The translations under genes and the position numbers were made by a program. Shown here one piece after another: positions 25,447-34,458 of a stretch of DNA of 64,000 nt. The notes under the pieces are model-generated. The model did not search any database, was not told the DNA's origin, and saw only the letters and a list, made by a program, of their open reading frames with translations. This DNA is from Oceanobacillus jordanicus (lineage in GTDB: Bacteria > Bacillota > Bacilli > Bacillales > Amphibacillaceae): NCBI RefSeq assembly GCF_022095695.1, contig NZ_JAIFZM010000007.1, forward strand, positions 62,001 to 126,000. The letters are read 5' to 3'. Numbering within the stretch: position 1 is the stretch's first letter; every line of letters starts with the position of its first letter.

Positions 25447-26631
25447 TTAAGATGCATGTGGTCGCTGTTGTTTTTTATAATACATATTAAACAATACCAT
25501 GACCACAAGAACAAGAGCAGCGCAGACTAGGTAAAGACTCTGGTAACCGTATCCCGAAACCACAAGTCCCCAAATAAATGAGCCAAGTGCAATACCAGCA
25601 TCATAAAGCATAAAGAAAGTGGCGGTTGCGTGACCACTCCGGGCTGGCTCTGCTGTTTGAATTGCCATCGTTTGGAAGCTTGGCAGTAGTGTGCCATATC
25701 CAAGACCGATTAAGGCTGCGGCGACAAAGAGCATCCAGGCAGATGACGTAATACTTAACATTACAAGCCCTGCCACAAAGATAAGCAAGCATGGGAGGAT
25801 AACAAAACGCGCTCCTCTGCTATCAAAGGCTCTACCAAGTGAAGGTCTGGAAAGTAACATTACGCCTGCAAAAACGAGAAAGAAAAAGCTTGCTGCAGCT
25901 GCAAGTCCTATTGACTCTGCATATACCGAAATAAAGGAAAGGATACTAGCATATGCAAGGGAAATGAGACTGGCAATAATGGCGATCGGTAAAGCTTTTA
26001 GTTCGACTAAACTATGAATAGAAAGCTTTCCTTTTTTTACAGTCGTTTCTGCTCCTACTGGTTCTTTCACATGAACGAGAAGGGTTGATAAAATACCAGC
26101 AATCATAAATATGCTAAGGATAATAAACAATGTTTTAAAACTGACAAATTGCAGGAGACTTAGTCCAATAAATGGTCCGGCCACTACCGCCAGGTTCATT
26201 GACATTGCGAAATATCCTAAGCCTGCTCCCCTGCGTGCTGGCGGAATTAAATCAGCTGCAATCGCTCCTGTTGCAGTGGTAATTACGCCAAAGGAAAGAC
26301 CATGAATGAAGCGTAAGATCATTAATGGAACAAAGGATTCAATCCCTATATAGATAAAAGTTGTAAGTGCAAAGACACTTACGCTTAAAACAAGCCCTTT
26401 TTTCTTCCCTATCCGATCAAGTAAGCCTGCCGAAAAAGGTCTAACAGCAATGGCGGCGATTAGAATAGAGGTAACAACAAGACCACCTTGTGCTTCTGTT
26501 CCATCCATTTCTTGAATTACATAAAGCGGAAGGGTGGTTATTAATGTATAAAAAACGACAAACACTAAAAATTGCGTCATAAAAATACTAATAAAACTAC
26601 GAGTCCATATCTTTTCTAATTGGTTTTTCAT
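25447..26631 (-). CDS. MFS transporter (drug-efflux-like)
   Basis: 394 residues with 12 predicted helices. The loop after helix 2 reads AGLLDRIGKKKGLV, the signature of major facilitator proteins, and GAIAADLIPPARRGAGLGYF is typical of the 12-helix drug/sugar efflux branch (YfmO/YwoG-like). The start overlaps the stop of the MarR gene by four bases, so the pair is translationally coupled and the MarR protein very likely controls it. Substrate unknown. Confidence 0.9.
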   Translation of the reverse strand: MKNQLEKIWTRSFISIFMTQFLVFVVFYTLITTLPLYVIQEMDGTEAQGGLVVTSILIAAIAVRPFSAGLLDRIGKKKGLVLSVSVFALTTFIYIGIESFVPLMILRFIHGLSFGVITTATGAIAADLIPPARRGAGLGYFAMSMNLAVVAGPFIGLSLLQFVSFKTLFIILSIFMIAGILSTLLVHVKEPVGAETTVKKGKLSIHSLVELKALPIAIIASLISLAYASILSFISVYAESIGLAAAASFFFLVFAGVMLLSRPSLGRAFDSRGARFVILPCLLIFVAGLVMLSITSSAWMLFVAAALIGLGYGTLLPSFQTMAIQTAEPARSGHATATFFMLYDAGIALGSFIWGLVVSGYGYQSLYLVCAALVLVVMVLFNMYYKKQQRPHAS

Positions 26632-27059
26632 TCTGATGTCTCTCCTGATGATTTTAGTTTAGCTAAAAGCGTGTATAATTGGTTTTTCTCTTGTTGTGAA
26701 AAAGCCGAAAGCATCTCCTCATCAAAGCTTTCCACCGATTTTTTGACAGTAGGGATCCGCTCTATTGCCATCGGAGTGAGTTCAATAATCCGCTCACGCT
26801 TGTCTTGACCTTGCTTTCTGCTAATCCAACCACTCTTCTCCATCCGAACCAAGGTCCGTGTGACAGTTGGTGCTTCCGTATTTAAATACTTCCAAATCTC
26901 CGTTTGTGTCATAGCCCCAAACGTATCCAGGCAGTAGATTATGGCCCATTGTGATGCATATAAATCATGATCTTTAAGCTGTACGTTTAATTCTTTCACC
27001 GTATAACGAGACAGTTGATTTAAAGCATGCATAATATCCCGGTTTTCCACATTCTTCAT
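26628..27059 (-). CDS. MarR-family transcriptional regulator
   Basis: About 143 residues with a winged helix-turn-helix: the recognition region is MTQTEIWKYLNTEAPTVTRT, the wing is MEKSGWISRKQGQDKRERII, and long terminal helices form the dimer. I start at ATG 27059, seven bases after AGAGGGG; earlier in-frame starts overlap that site. First gene of a two-gene operon with an efflux pump, the usual arrangement for a repressor released by its ligand. A half-palindromic site lies just upstream. Confidence 0.9.
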   Translation of the reverse strand: MKNVENRDIMHALNQLSRYTVKELNVQLKDHDLYASQWAIIYCLDTFGAMTQTEIWKYLNTEAPTVTRTLVRMEKSGWISRKQGQDKRERIIELTPMAIERIPTVKKSVESFDEEMLSAFSQQEKNQLYTLLAKLKSSGETSE

Positions 27060-27080
27060 TTTCATACCCCTCTTCAATAC

Positions 27081-27092
27081 TTACCCAGGTAA
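27081..27092. promoter_or_regulatory. Candidate MarR operator
   Basis: TTACC and GGTAA arms separated by CA, lying about 20 bases upstream of the MarR start. Short palindromes at this position are typical autoregulatory MarR sites. Confidence 0.4.
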
Positions 27093-27193
27093 ATAAACAC
27101 CCGAACTATATTACAGGAAATTTAGCTCGTTGTAAAGCGAGTGGACACTTTTGTTAAGTAAGTCGCGGAGTTAATTAACCAAGTTGTGCCGAG

Positions 27194-27340
27194 ACATCTG
27201 CTGAGAGACCGTGAACATCGGCCGAGAGCACCGACACATCGCCTGAGAGCACCAGAACATCGGCCGAGAGCACCAGAACATCGCCTGAGGGCACCACAAC
27301 ATCGGCTAAGCGCGCCGCCACATCACCCAAGAGCACCCAC
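27194..27340. repeat. Seven-unit 21-nt tandem array (array 3)
   Basis: Seven units of exactly 21 bases begin with ACATC at 27194, 27215, 27236, 27257, 27278, 27299 and 27320. Units alternate between CGGCCGAGAG and CGCCTGAGAG forms. It is notably GC-rich against AT-rich surroundings and lies between the divergent MarR and tetronate operons. Both strands are open in places but give only low-complexity heptads. Confidence 0.92.
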
Positions 27341-27387
27341 CCATTCTCACAATCTAGTAAGCCTTTGCAAAAAAGATCTTGCTTTTT

Positions 27388-27430
27388 TGAAAACGCTTGT
27401 GTTAACATAGATTCATCTTAGATCTATGTT
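27388..27430. promoter_or_regulatory. Inverted repeat and cre-like site before the tetronate operon
   Basis: AACATAGAT (27404-27412) and ATCTATGTT (27422-27430) are perfect inverted arms nine bases apart, a plausible operator for the GntR regulator encoded in the operon. TGAAAACGCTTGTG (27388-27401) matches most of a catabolite-repression (cre) site. Both are about 30-70 bases upstream of the kinase start. Confidence 0.5.
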
Positions 27431-27460
27431 GGATCTTTTACATGTGGGAGGCAAAAACAG

Positions 27461-28792
27461 ATGCAAAATAGAAGACTTCTTGCTTTCTATGGCGATGATT
27501 TCACGGGATCCACCGACGCGATGGAAGCATTAGATAGTTTTGGACTTAGAACAATTCTTTTTTTGGAACCGCCAACAGAAGAATTATTAGAAAGGTTCTC
27601 TGATGCCCAATGTATTGGGGTTGCAGGGACTGCACGTGCGAAAAATAACGAAGAAATGGAAAAAGAACTTACACCAGTTTATAAAAAGTTTAAAGAGATA
27701 AATCCTTATTTTGTTCATTACAAGGTTTGTTCAACCTTTGACTCTGCTCCAGAGGTGGGAAGTATCGGATATGCTGCTGATTTAGCTAGACGTTACTTTG
27801 AAAGCGGCTCCTATCCATTGCTCGTCGCTGCACCAGCATTGGGAAGATATACGGTATTTGGCAATCATTTTGCTAATTTTCATGGGTCCATTTATCGACT
27901 TGATAAACATCCTGTAATGTCAAAACATCCCGTAACGCCAATGGATGAGGCGAATTTAGCGGTTCATCTACAAAAGCAGACGAAGCAATCTATCGGAACA
28001 ATTAACATGGTAGATATGGAAAGAGACCCAGCGGAAATTACTAACGATACCGACGACATTATGCTCTATGATGCAGCTGAGGAAAAAGAGATGAGTTGGT
28101 TCGCTGACAAAGTTTGGCAAGATAGAAGCGAAAGCACAACGCAATTTCTAATCGGGTCCTCAGGCATTGAATATGCACTCGGTAACAAGTGGAAAAGAGA
28201 TAACATTGTGGAGGGCAAAGCGAAGGAACGTCAACCACGTGATATCGATCAAATGCTCGTTGTTTCTGGAAGTGTTTCAGAAGTTACCAAGAGACAGCTG
28301 GAACATGCAGAGGAATCAGGCTTCCATATGGAACAACTGCCATATGAATTGTTTACGGAAGAGAATGACCCTGAAAGCTATCTAAATCGCATCATTGAAT
28401 TACTAGACTCCAAGAAGAAAGTGATTCTATATACAGCAAAAGGGACGGAAGATAAAGCAATTAAGGCAACAAGAGATCATCTTACACAAGCAGGAATTTC
28501 AGATATTGGAATCCATATTGGACAACAATTAGGACGCTGGACAAAATATATTATGGAGCGTGCTCCACTGAAGAGAGTTGTTATCTCTGGTGGTGATACT
28601 TCTGGATTTGTTACATCACAGCTTGGCATTTATGGACTAGAAGTCCTTCAAGGCATTGCACCAGGAGCTCCTTTATGTCGCGCATATTCAGAAGACGAGC
28701 GCTTTGATGATTTAGAAATTGCGTTGAAGAGCGGACAGTTAGGTGGAGAAGGGTTCTTTGAGAATGTCTTCTTAGCGAAGAAAACCTATTAA
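27461..28792 (+). CDS. Four-carbon acid sugar kinase family protein (DUF1537/OtnK-like)
   Basis: 443-residue kinase of the two-domain family that phosphorylates oxidised tetronates (3-oxo-tetronate 4-kinase and relatives). The N-terminal substrate domain has FYGDDFTGSTDAMEAL, and the C-terminal nucleotide domain has VISGGDTSGFVTSQLGIYGLE followed by APGAPLCRA. The start is set by GGGAGG upstream of ATG 27461. It opens an operon with a GntR regulator, dehydrogenase, TRAP transporter and aldolase, the known tool set for D-threonate, L-threonate or erythronate use. Which sugar acid is used is not determined. Confidence 0.88.
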   Translation: MQNRRLLAFYGDDFTGSTDAMEALDSFGLRTILFLEPPTEELLERFSDAQCIGVAGTARAKNNEEMEKELTPVYKKFKEINPYFVHYKVCSTFDSAPEVGSIGYAADLARRYFESGSYPLLVAAPALGRYTVFGNHFANFHGSIYRLDKHPVMSKHPVTPMDEANLAVHLQKQTKQSIGTINMVDMERDPAEITNDTDDIMLYDAAEEKEMSWFADKVWQDRSESTTQFLIGSSGIEYALGNKWKRDNIVEGKAKERQPRDIDQMLVVSGSVSEVTKRQLEHAEESGFHMEQLPYELFTEENDPESYLNRIIELLDSKKKVILYTAKGTEDKAIKATRDHLTQAGISDIGIHIGQQLGRWTKYIMERAPLKRVVISGGDTSGFVTSQLGIYGLEVLQGIAPGAPLCRAYSEDERFDDLEIALKSGQLGGEGFFENVFLAKKTY

Positions 28793-28811
28793 TGGGAGAA
28801 AGGGGATCGCG

Positions 28812-29432
28812 ATGCTTTTAAAAGATGTAGCGTACCAAGCAATTAAGGAGAAAATTTTGGAAGAAGAATATCCACCAGGACAATTCCTTTCAGAACGCAC
28901 CTTAATACAAGAGCTAGATATGAGTAAGACACCGATAAAAAATGCACTTGTTCGTCTAGAATCTGAGGGGTTTGTCACCGTTTCCTCCAAGCAGGGGATT
29001 GTGATTAATGATCTCTCAATTGAAAGAATCAATGATATTTATAATCTGCGAATTGCATTAGAAACGTTTACCTGTGATGCATTATATGAACGAATTACAC
29101 CGCAGCAACTTGGTGATTTGAGAGAGAACTTAGAGCAAACCAAGGTAGCCGCAGAGGAACTTGATGTGAAAGGCTTTGCTTCATTGGATCATGATTTTCA
29201 TGTTGATCTAAGTGAAATTGCCGGTAACAAAGAGATTACACGCATTCTATTAAACTACCATGATCATTTACTTCGTATTACTTTGCGTCATTTGCGCAAG
29301 GATCCTACTAGGGTTCGCAAGTTCTATGAAGACCATGTTGCGATTGTAAACGCTCTAGAGGCACATCAGGAAGAAAGTATTACCCTGATGAGACAGCACT
29401 TGCAAGAATCGAAATCCATGTTATTTCAATAA
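28812..29432 (+). CDS. GntR-family regulator (FadR/FCD type)
   Basis: 206 residues: an N-terminal winged helix (QAIKEKILEEEYPPGQFLSE, then SKTPIKNALVRLESEGFV) and an all-helical FCD ligand domain with metal-binding histidines likely in DHDFHVDLSEIAGN and DHVAIVNALEAH. It lies within the tetronate operon, 19 bases after the kinase, and is probably its local repressor acting at the palindrome at 27404-27430. Confidence 0.88.
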   Translation: MLLKDVAYQAIKEKILEEEYPPGQFLSERTLIQELDMSKTPIKNALVRLESEGFVTVSSKQGIVINDLSIERINDIYNLRIALETFTCDALYERITPQQLGDLRENLEQTKVAAEELDVKGFASLDHDFHVDLSEIAGNKEITRILLNYHDHLLRITLRHLRKDPTRVRKFYEDHVAIVNALEAHQEESITLMRQHLQESKSMLFQ

Positions 29433-29448
29433 GAAGGAGATGCCAGTT

Positions 29449-30477
29449 ATGAAAGCAGTATTTGTTCAAGACGCTGAGAAAATTGAAATCAAGGACATCG
29501 ACCGTCCAACAATAAACAGTGATGAAGTACTCATTAAAGTAGCGACAGCAGGAATTTGTGGTTCTGATATCCACACCTACAAAGGGCTACACCCTTTTAG
29601 AAAGCCTCCAGTTGTGATTGGCCATGAAGTGGCTGGTGAGGTTGTAGAAATTGGAGAGGCGGTAAAGAACGTTAAAGTTGGCGATCGAGTGACCGTAGAA
29701 CCACAAAAAGGTACAGGAGAAAGTGAAGGCGTGATGACGGGGAATGTGAATTATTCAGATGAGCGACTTGCGCCAGGCATGGGAGATTGGTTAGGAACAA
29801 TGGCCGAATATTTTGTGTCACCAGAAGATCTCGTGATTTCCTTACCTGATAGTGTGAGCTATGACCAAGGTGTTCTCGTAGAACCACTTGCAGTTGGTGT
29901 TCACGCAGCATTCAAAGGCGATGTGAAACCTAACGATAGAGTAGCGATTATTGGTGCTGGTCCAATTGGGCTGTTAACACTTGCTGCAGTGAAAGCAAAA
30001 GGCGTAACAGAGACGGTTATCACAGATGTGCTTGATTACTCACTTGATGTTGCCAAAGAACTTGATGTAACAGAAACAGTCAACATTATGGATAATCCAA
30101 ATTGGATTGAGGAAACAAAAGAACGAATGGGAGGATCTTTTGATAAAGTCTTTATCACAGCAGGTGTTCCAGGCATTATCAATCAAGCTCTAAACCTATT
30201 GAAAAAAGGTGGACGTGTCGTAACCGTCGCGATGTTCCATGGTCAGCAAGAAGTGGACATTGAACAATTACAGCAAAATGAAAAAGAAATTGTTGGCTGT
30301 ATGACATATAACCGACCAGATACAGAGGAAGCGCTAGAAATTATTAAAGAAGCTAAGATTCCTGTTGAAAAAATCATCTCACATGTTCTGCATTATGAAG
30401 AAGCAGCACATGGCTTTGAAATTGTTAATAATAAACAAGACAACTCAGTAAAAGTTCTAGTTAGATTTGACTCATAG
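29449..30477 (+). CDS. Zinc-type alcohol dehydrogenase (MDR family) without structural zinc loop
   Basis: 342-residue NAD(P)-dependent polyol/sugar-acid dehydrogenase. Catalytic zinc ligands appear in GICGSD and GHEVAGEV, and the cofactor loop is IGAGPIGLL. The four-cysteine structural zinc loop that usually follows VEPQ is absent: residues about 88-110 contain no cysteine. ATG 29449 follows AAGGAGAT; an in-frame ATG at 29440 overlaps it. In tetronate pathways the first oxidation is usually done by a beta-hydroxyacid dehydrogenase (LtnD/DenD), so this enzyme may be an analogue in that role. Confidence 0.85.
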   Translation: MKAVFVQDAEKIEIKDIDRPTINSDEVLIKVATAGICGSDIHTYKGLHPFRKPPVVIGHEVAGEVVEIGEAVKNVKVGDRVTVEPQKGTGESEGVMTGNVNYSDERLAPGMGDWLGTMAEYFVSPEDLVISLPDSVSYDQGVLVEPLAVGVHAAFKGDVKPNDRVAIIGAGPIGLLTLAAVKAKGVTETVITDVLDYSLDVAKELDVTETVNIMDNPNWIEETKERMGGSFDKVFITAGVPGIINQALNLLKKGGRVVTVAMFHGQQEVDIEQLQQNEKEIVGCMTYNRPDTEEALEIIKEAKIPVEKIISHVLHYEEAAHGFEIVNNKQDNSVKVLVRFDS

Positions 30478-30491
30478 AGGAGGAATTTAGG

Positions 30492-31508
30492 GTGAAACGG
30501 GAGAGAATAATTGGTCTAATTTTGCTAATAGCTGCCTTCACCCTTCTCGGAGCTTGCTCAAACACAGCGAGCTCCCAAGAAGGGGAAAAGGATGTAACAA
30601 CATTAAGGCTTGGACATATCCAAAGTGAATCACATACATGGCATAAGGCCTCTGTAAAATTCGCTGAACTGGTGGAAGAAAAGACAGATGGTAAAGTAAA
30701 CGTCGAAATTTATCCTAGCTCCACACTTGGTTCTGATAGAGATTTAATAGAAGGAACACAAATAGGCTCTGTCGACTTTGCATTAGTTGCAGGGGTAATG
30801 TCTAATTTTTATAAACCATATTCTATATTGGAATTGCCTTATCTATTCGATGATCAAGAACATATGGAATCCTTCTTATACGGAGAAGGTGGCGAGGAAT
30901 TACAACGCGATATGTTAGAAGAAACAGGAATTCGCGGTCTAGAATTTTGGGCACGTGCACCAAGGGAATTAACTACAAATAAACGAGTTGACACAATAGA
31001 CGACTTAAAAGGAATAAAAATTCGTGTTCCAAATATTGAAGCATCTGTAGAAGGATGGGGCGCAATGGGGGCCAATCCGACTCCGATGAACTTTAGTGAA
31101 GTGTATTCGTCACTCCAAACTGGGGTAATTGATGCACAGGAAAATCCGGCATCCTTTACGACTAGTGCTAAGATTCATGAAGTACAAGACTACTTAGTCA
31201 AAACAGACCATGTTTATGGCTACGTGCAAATGATTATGAGTGATATTACGTATGAAAAGCTAAGTGAAGAAGAACAGAAAGCAGTTGAAGAAGCAGCATT
31301 AGAGGCAAGAAACTATCAAAATGAGCTTGTTGCTGAGCAAGATAAGAAAGCGCTTCAAGAAATGGAAGACGCTGGAGTTGAAATAATTGAAGTAGACAAA
31401 GAACCGTTCCGTGAAGCGGTATTGCCTGTCCATGAACGCTTAGCAGATAAGTATGGCAGAGATCTCTATGATTCAATTATTGAGATGAGTAGTTTAGGGG
31501 GTAATTAG
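30492..31508 (+). CDS. TRAP transporter substrate-binding lipoprotein (DctP family)
   Basis: 338-residue extracytoplasmic binding protein. A lipoprotein signal ends at LLGACSN (C22). The DctP fold is indicated by LRLGHIQSESHTWHKA, the binding arginine in KGIKIRVPN, and TGVIDAQENP. GTG start after GAGGAGG. Its stop is immediately followed by the small permease gene. DctP proteins bind organic acids through the conserved arginine, in keeping with a sugar-acid substrate. Confidence 0.92.
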   Translation: MKRERIIGLILLIAAFTLLGACSNTASSQEGEKDVTTLRLGHIQSESHTWHKASVKFAELVEEKTDGKVNVEIYPSSTLGSDRDLIEGTQIGSVDFALVAGVMSNFYKPYSILELPYLFDDQEHMESFLYGEGGEELQRDMLEETGIRGLEFWARAPRELTTNKRVDTIDDLKGIKIRVPNIEASVEGWGAMGANPTPMNFSEVYSSLQTGVIDAQENPASFTTSAKIHEVQDYLVKTDHVYGYVQMIMSDITYEKLSEEEQKAVEEAALEARNYQNELVAEQDKKALQEMEDAGVEIIEVDKEPFREAVLPVHERLADKYGRDLYDSIIEMSSLGGN

Positions 31509-32006
31509 ATGCAGAGCTATGTGAGTTTTATAGATAAAATTAATAAAGCAGTGAAATATATCGTATCGGCCATGTTTATCGTATTAGCGGTATTAGTGGT
31601 ACTTCAGGTCATTACACGCTTTGTCATTGACTATCCGCTTAGTTGGTCTGAAGAAATATCTCGTTATTTAATGATTTACATTGTGTTTTTTGGGGCAGCC
31701 CTTGCAATGCGAAATAAAGAACATATTGCAATAGACTTTTTAGTAGAAATTGTAAGCGCTAAAAGAAAGAAGGTTCTAAATTCTATTATTCTATGGATTT
31801 CTCTTATTTTTGCAGCGATTCTTTTCTATTATGGTTCTGCTTTAACCTTAACAGTAGTAAACCAAGCTACACCGACATTGCAATTCTCCATGAGTTGGGC
31901 TTATGCAGCTATTCCTTTAGGATCTCTGCTGCTACTGCTTAATACAATTGCTGTCATGATTGAAGACAAACAAGGTAAAACAATAGAGGGAGGTGGGGCG
32001 CAATGA
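31509..32006 (+). CDS. TRAP transporter small permease (DctQ)
   Basis: 165 residues with four helices and the DctQ signature WSEEISRYLMIYIVFFGAALAMR followed by KEHIAIDFL. It starts at the base after the binding-protein stop and overlaps the large permease gene by four bases, so the three subunits are translationally coupled. Confidence 0.92.
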   Translation: MQSYVSFIDKINKAVKYIVSAMFIVLAVLVVLQVITRFVIDYPLSWSEEISRYLMIYIVFFGAALAMRNKEHIAIDFLVEIVSAKRKKVLNSIILWISLIFAAILFYYGSALTLTVVNQATPTLQFSMSWAYAAIPLGSLLLLLNTIAVMIEDKQGKTIEGGGAQ

Positions 32007-33277
32007 TAATCGCATTATTTGTATCCCTCATTATCTTATTTCTTCTAGGGGTTCCTGTTGCGATCTCTCTAGGCTTATCATCAAGTATCGCCCTGCTCGT
32101 TGCAGGAGATATCCCGTTAATGGTTCTCGCACAGCGGGCGTTTGTATCACTTGATTCCTTCCCATTGCTGGCTATTCCGCTATTCATGCTAGCTGGTGTC
32201 ATTATGGAATACGGTGGTATTTCTCAGCGATTAATTAATTTAGCCAATGCTTTAACTGGACATGTTTCTGGTGGGTTGGCCATTGTAACTGTTGTAACAA
32301 CCATGTTTTTCGCAGCGATTTCAGGTTCAAGTGTTGCCGCAACTGCAGCATTAGGGGCTATCCTTATTCCTGCAATGGTTGAAAGAGGTTATCATAAGGA
32401 TTTTGCCGCAAGTGTTCAAGGCGTTTCAGGGACATTGGGCATCATCATCCCACCTAGTATTCCGCTGATTTTATATGGTGTGGCAGCAGGTACGTCCATT
32501 GGTGATTTATTTATCGCAGGTGTAACACCAGGTATCGTGATTGGTATCGGATTACTTATTGTGGTAATCATCGTATCTAAAAAACGAAACTACCTGAAAG
32601 AGCCGAAGAAGACAAACAAGGAATTAGGTAAAGCGTTCTTGGAGGCGATTCCTGCTCTTATTATGCCTGTTATCATTTTAGGTGGTATTTATAGTGGAAT
32701 CTTTACTGCAACTGAAGCAGCCGGTATTGCCGTAGCGTACGCGTTTCTAATCAGTATTGTATTTTATAAAACGATCAACTTTAAAAATATCAACAAGATT
32801 CTTACACAAGCGACCGTTACAACATCAACGATCATGTTTATCATTGCAAGTGCTGGGCTATTCAGTTGGATTTTAACTATCGAGAATATTCCACAACAGG
32901 TTGCAGAAATGTTTACATCTTTCTCTACTAATGGAACAGTATTCTTATTAGTTATTATGGTGTTACTATTATTGGTAGGAATGTTTATGGAAACCAATGC
33001 TTCTATTATCATTCTCGCACCGATTTTGGCACCGGTTGCCTTAGAAATGGGAATTGATCCAGTTCATTTTGGAATCGTAATGATCGTAACACTCGCAATT
33101 GGTATGGTAACACCACCACTTGGGTTAAATCTATTCGTTGCAGGAAAGATTGCGAACTTGAGATTAGACCAGGTTACAAAAGGAATGATACCATTCTATA
33201 TTGCAGTAATTATTACGTTACTCATTATTGCACTATTCCCATCTGTATCACTGGGACTATTAAATTTGCTTGACTAA
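32003..33277 (+). CDS. TRAP transporter large permease (DctM)
   Basis: 424 residues with about 12 helices. Typical DctM motifs: IPLFMLAGVIMEYGGIS, SGSSVAATAALGAILIPAM, GIIIPPSIPLILYG and GMVTPPLGLNLFVA. Sodium-coupled uptake together with DctP and DctQ. Followed by the aldolase gene after 15 bases. Confidence 0.93.
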   Translation: MIIALFVSLIILFLLGVPVAISLGLSSSIALLVAGDIPLMVLAQRAFVSLDSFPLLAIPLFMLAGVIMEYGGISQRLINLANALTGHVSGGLAIVTVVTTMFFAAISGSSVAATAALGAILIPAMVERGYHKDFAASVQGVSGTLGIIIPPSIPLILYGVAAGTSIGDLFIAGVTPGIVIGIGLLIVVIIVSKKRNYLKEPKKTNKELGKAFLEAIPALIMPVIILGGIYSGIFTATEAAGIAVAYAFLISIVFYKTINFKNINKILTQATVTTSTIMFIIASAGLFSWILTIENIPQQVAEMFTSFSTNGTVFLLVIMVLLLLVGMFMETNASIIILAPILAPVALEMGIDPVHFGIVMIVTLAIGMVTPPLGLNLFVAGKIANLRLDQVTKGMIPFYIAVIITLLIIALFPSVSLGLLNLLD

Positions 33278-33292
33278 GGAGTTTAGAGAAGA

Positions 33293-33940
33293 ATGGATAG
33301 ATTAGACTTAGTGAAAGACCTGCAAAAAACAGGCGTTTTCATGATGGACAATGATCTAGCTTGGGGAACAGCAGGAAATATTAGCGCTCGAGTAAGCGAG
33401 GACCAATTTTACGTATCTGCAAGTGGAACATATCTGGGAGAAATGGATATAAGCGATTTCTCCCTCTGTTCAGATGACGGATTGGTTGAAGGGAAAAAGC
33501 CATCTAAAGAGCATATTATGCATCAAAACATTTACAAAGAGCGACCAGAGATCAATGCTATTTTGCATGCATCTCCTTTCTACAGTACACTTATTGCCAA
33601 TACTGATATGGCCATTCCTTCTAACTATTTTGTTGAAGCGATGTATTATTTGGAAAAGATCGTACGCATTCCATATGAGCATCCAGGAAGTCTTGGGCTC
33701 GCAGATGCTGTAAAGGAAAAAGCGAAACTAGGAAATGTAATGCTACTTGAAAACCACGGTGTTATCGTTTATGACACAAGTTTAAAAGAAGCTAGAATGG
33801 CATTGCAGACACTAGAATATACGTGTAGAATGCATATCCAGGCAATGCAGAGTGGAATTAAGATAAACGGCTTATCGGAAGACACAGTAAACGACTTCCT
33901 TTATAATGCCGGCTACAAACCAGTTCGCAAATGGGATTAA
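33293..33940 (+). CDS. Class II aldolase/adducin family protein (tetronate-phosphate decarboxylase-like)
   Basis: 215-residue metal-dependent aldolase or decarboxylase domain. The N-terminal TAGNISARV and ASGTYLGEMDISDF are the phosphate-binding part, the glutamate in KPSKEHIMHQNIY is the usual general base, and ENHGVIVYD holds one metal histidine. The expected HxH pair reads HAS here, so one ligand is displaced or supplied elsewhere (perhaps YEHPG). Last gene of the tetronate operon, where OtnC-type enzymes decarboxylate 3-oxo-tetronate 4-phosphate to dihydroxyacetone phosphate; that role is inferred from context. Confidence 0.82.
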   Translation: MDRLDLVKDLQKTGVFMMDNDLAWGTAGNISARVSEDQFYVSASGTYLGEMDISDFSLCSDDGLVEGKKPSKEHIMHQNIYKERPEINAILHASPFYSTLIANTDMAIPSNYFVEAMYYLEKIVRIPYEHPGSLGLADAVKEKAKLGNVMLLENHGVIVYDTSLKEARMALQTLEYTCRMHIQAMQSGIKINGLSEDTVNDFLYNAGYKPVRKWD

Positions 33941-33950
33941 GGTAAATAGA

Positions 33951-33983
33951 AAAACAGCTGAGACACAGTCTCGGCTGTTTTTT
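33951..33983 (+). terminator. Terminator of the tetronate operon
   Basis: AACAGCTGAGAC (33953-33964) pairs with GTCTCGGCTGTT (33968-33979) with a G-T pair, then T residues. Confidence 0.88.
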
Positions 33984-33994
33984 AGGTGGATTGT

Positions 33995-34242
33995 TAATCA
34001 AGGGGGATGTTTAATCAATCAAAAAGGTACGTCAATCAATCAAATGGGTGGGCAAATCAACCAAAGCAGAGCCCCAATCGACCAAGATAGCTGTCTAATC
34101 AATCAAAGGGGATGTTCAATCGACCAAGATAGCTGTCTAATCAATCAAAGGGGATGTTCAATCAACAAAAAAAGCTATTCAATCAATCAAAGAGGAGTCC
34201 CAATCAACCAAAGCGAAACGCCAATCAACCACGCGTCACCCC
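33995..34242. repeat. Twelve-unit 21-nt tandem array (array 4)
   Basis: A 17-base short unit at 33995 is followed by eleven units of exactly 21 bases from 34012 to 34242, nearly all beginning YAATCAAYCAA. Units at 34075 and 34117 are identical, as are those at 34096 and 34138, so a 42-base pair has recently duplicated. The plus strand is open as heptads of the form INQxxxx, but with no ribosome site. It fills the gap after the tetronate operon; 34243-34390 is AT-rich and otherwise empty. Confidence 0.93.
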
Positions 34243-34395
34243 ACCCTTTTCTCAATTATTCAAAATAACCTTCATCAACGTTCTCACATAAGCTGTTTTC
34301 ATGTAATAAAAATAGCCTTTTTTACCATTAAAAACCAAATATTTTATTTATAAAATAGGGGCATAGAATGGGTAATAATCTTTTACTGTTTACTA

Positions 34396-34421
34396 CGTTA
34401 AAGTGACGTCACAATCTAACG
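34396..34421. promoter_or_regulatory. Nested palindrome upstream of the transporter/amidohydrolase operon
   Basis: GTGACGTCAC (34403-34412) is a perfect 10-base palindrome, enclosed by CGTTA (34396-34400) and TAACG (34417-34421). It lies about 40 bases before the membrane-protein start, a likely operator position. No regulator gene is adjacent. Confidence 0.45.
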
Positions 34422-34458
34422 CAGGAACAAAATTTAGTAGAGAAAGAAGCTGATCCTC

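Noticed and set aside
27175-27410. Open frames on both strands across array 3 (DVxVLSA and RAPEHR heptads)
   Set aside because: Both strands are equally open, neither has a ribosome site, and the composition is a by-product of the repeat.
27194-34242. CRISPR arrays
   Set aside because: Units are 21 bases with no constant-repeat/unique-spacer alternation, far below CRISPR periods, and no cas genes are present.
33906-34268. Open frame of 120 codons with INQxxxx heptads
   Set aside because: It overlaps the end of the aldolase gene and runs through a terminator and the 21-nt array. It has no ribosome site, and open frames follow automatically from a 21-base period without stops.
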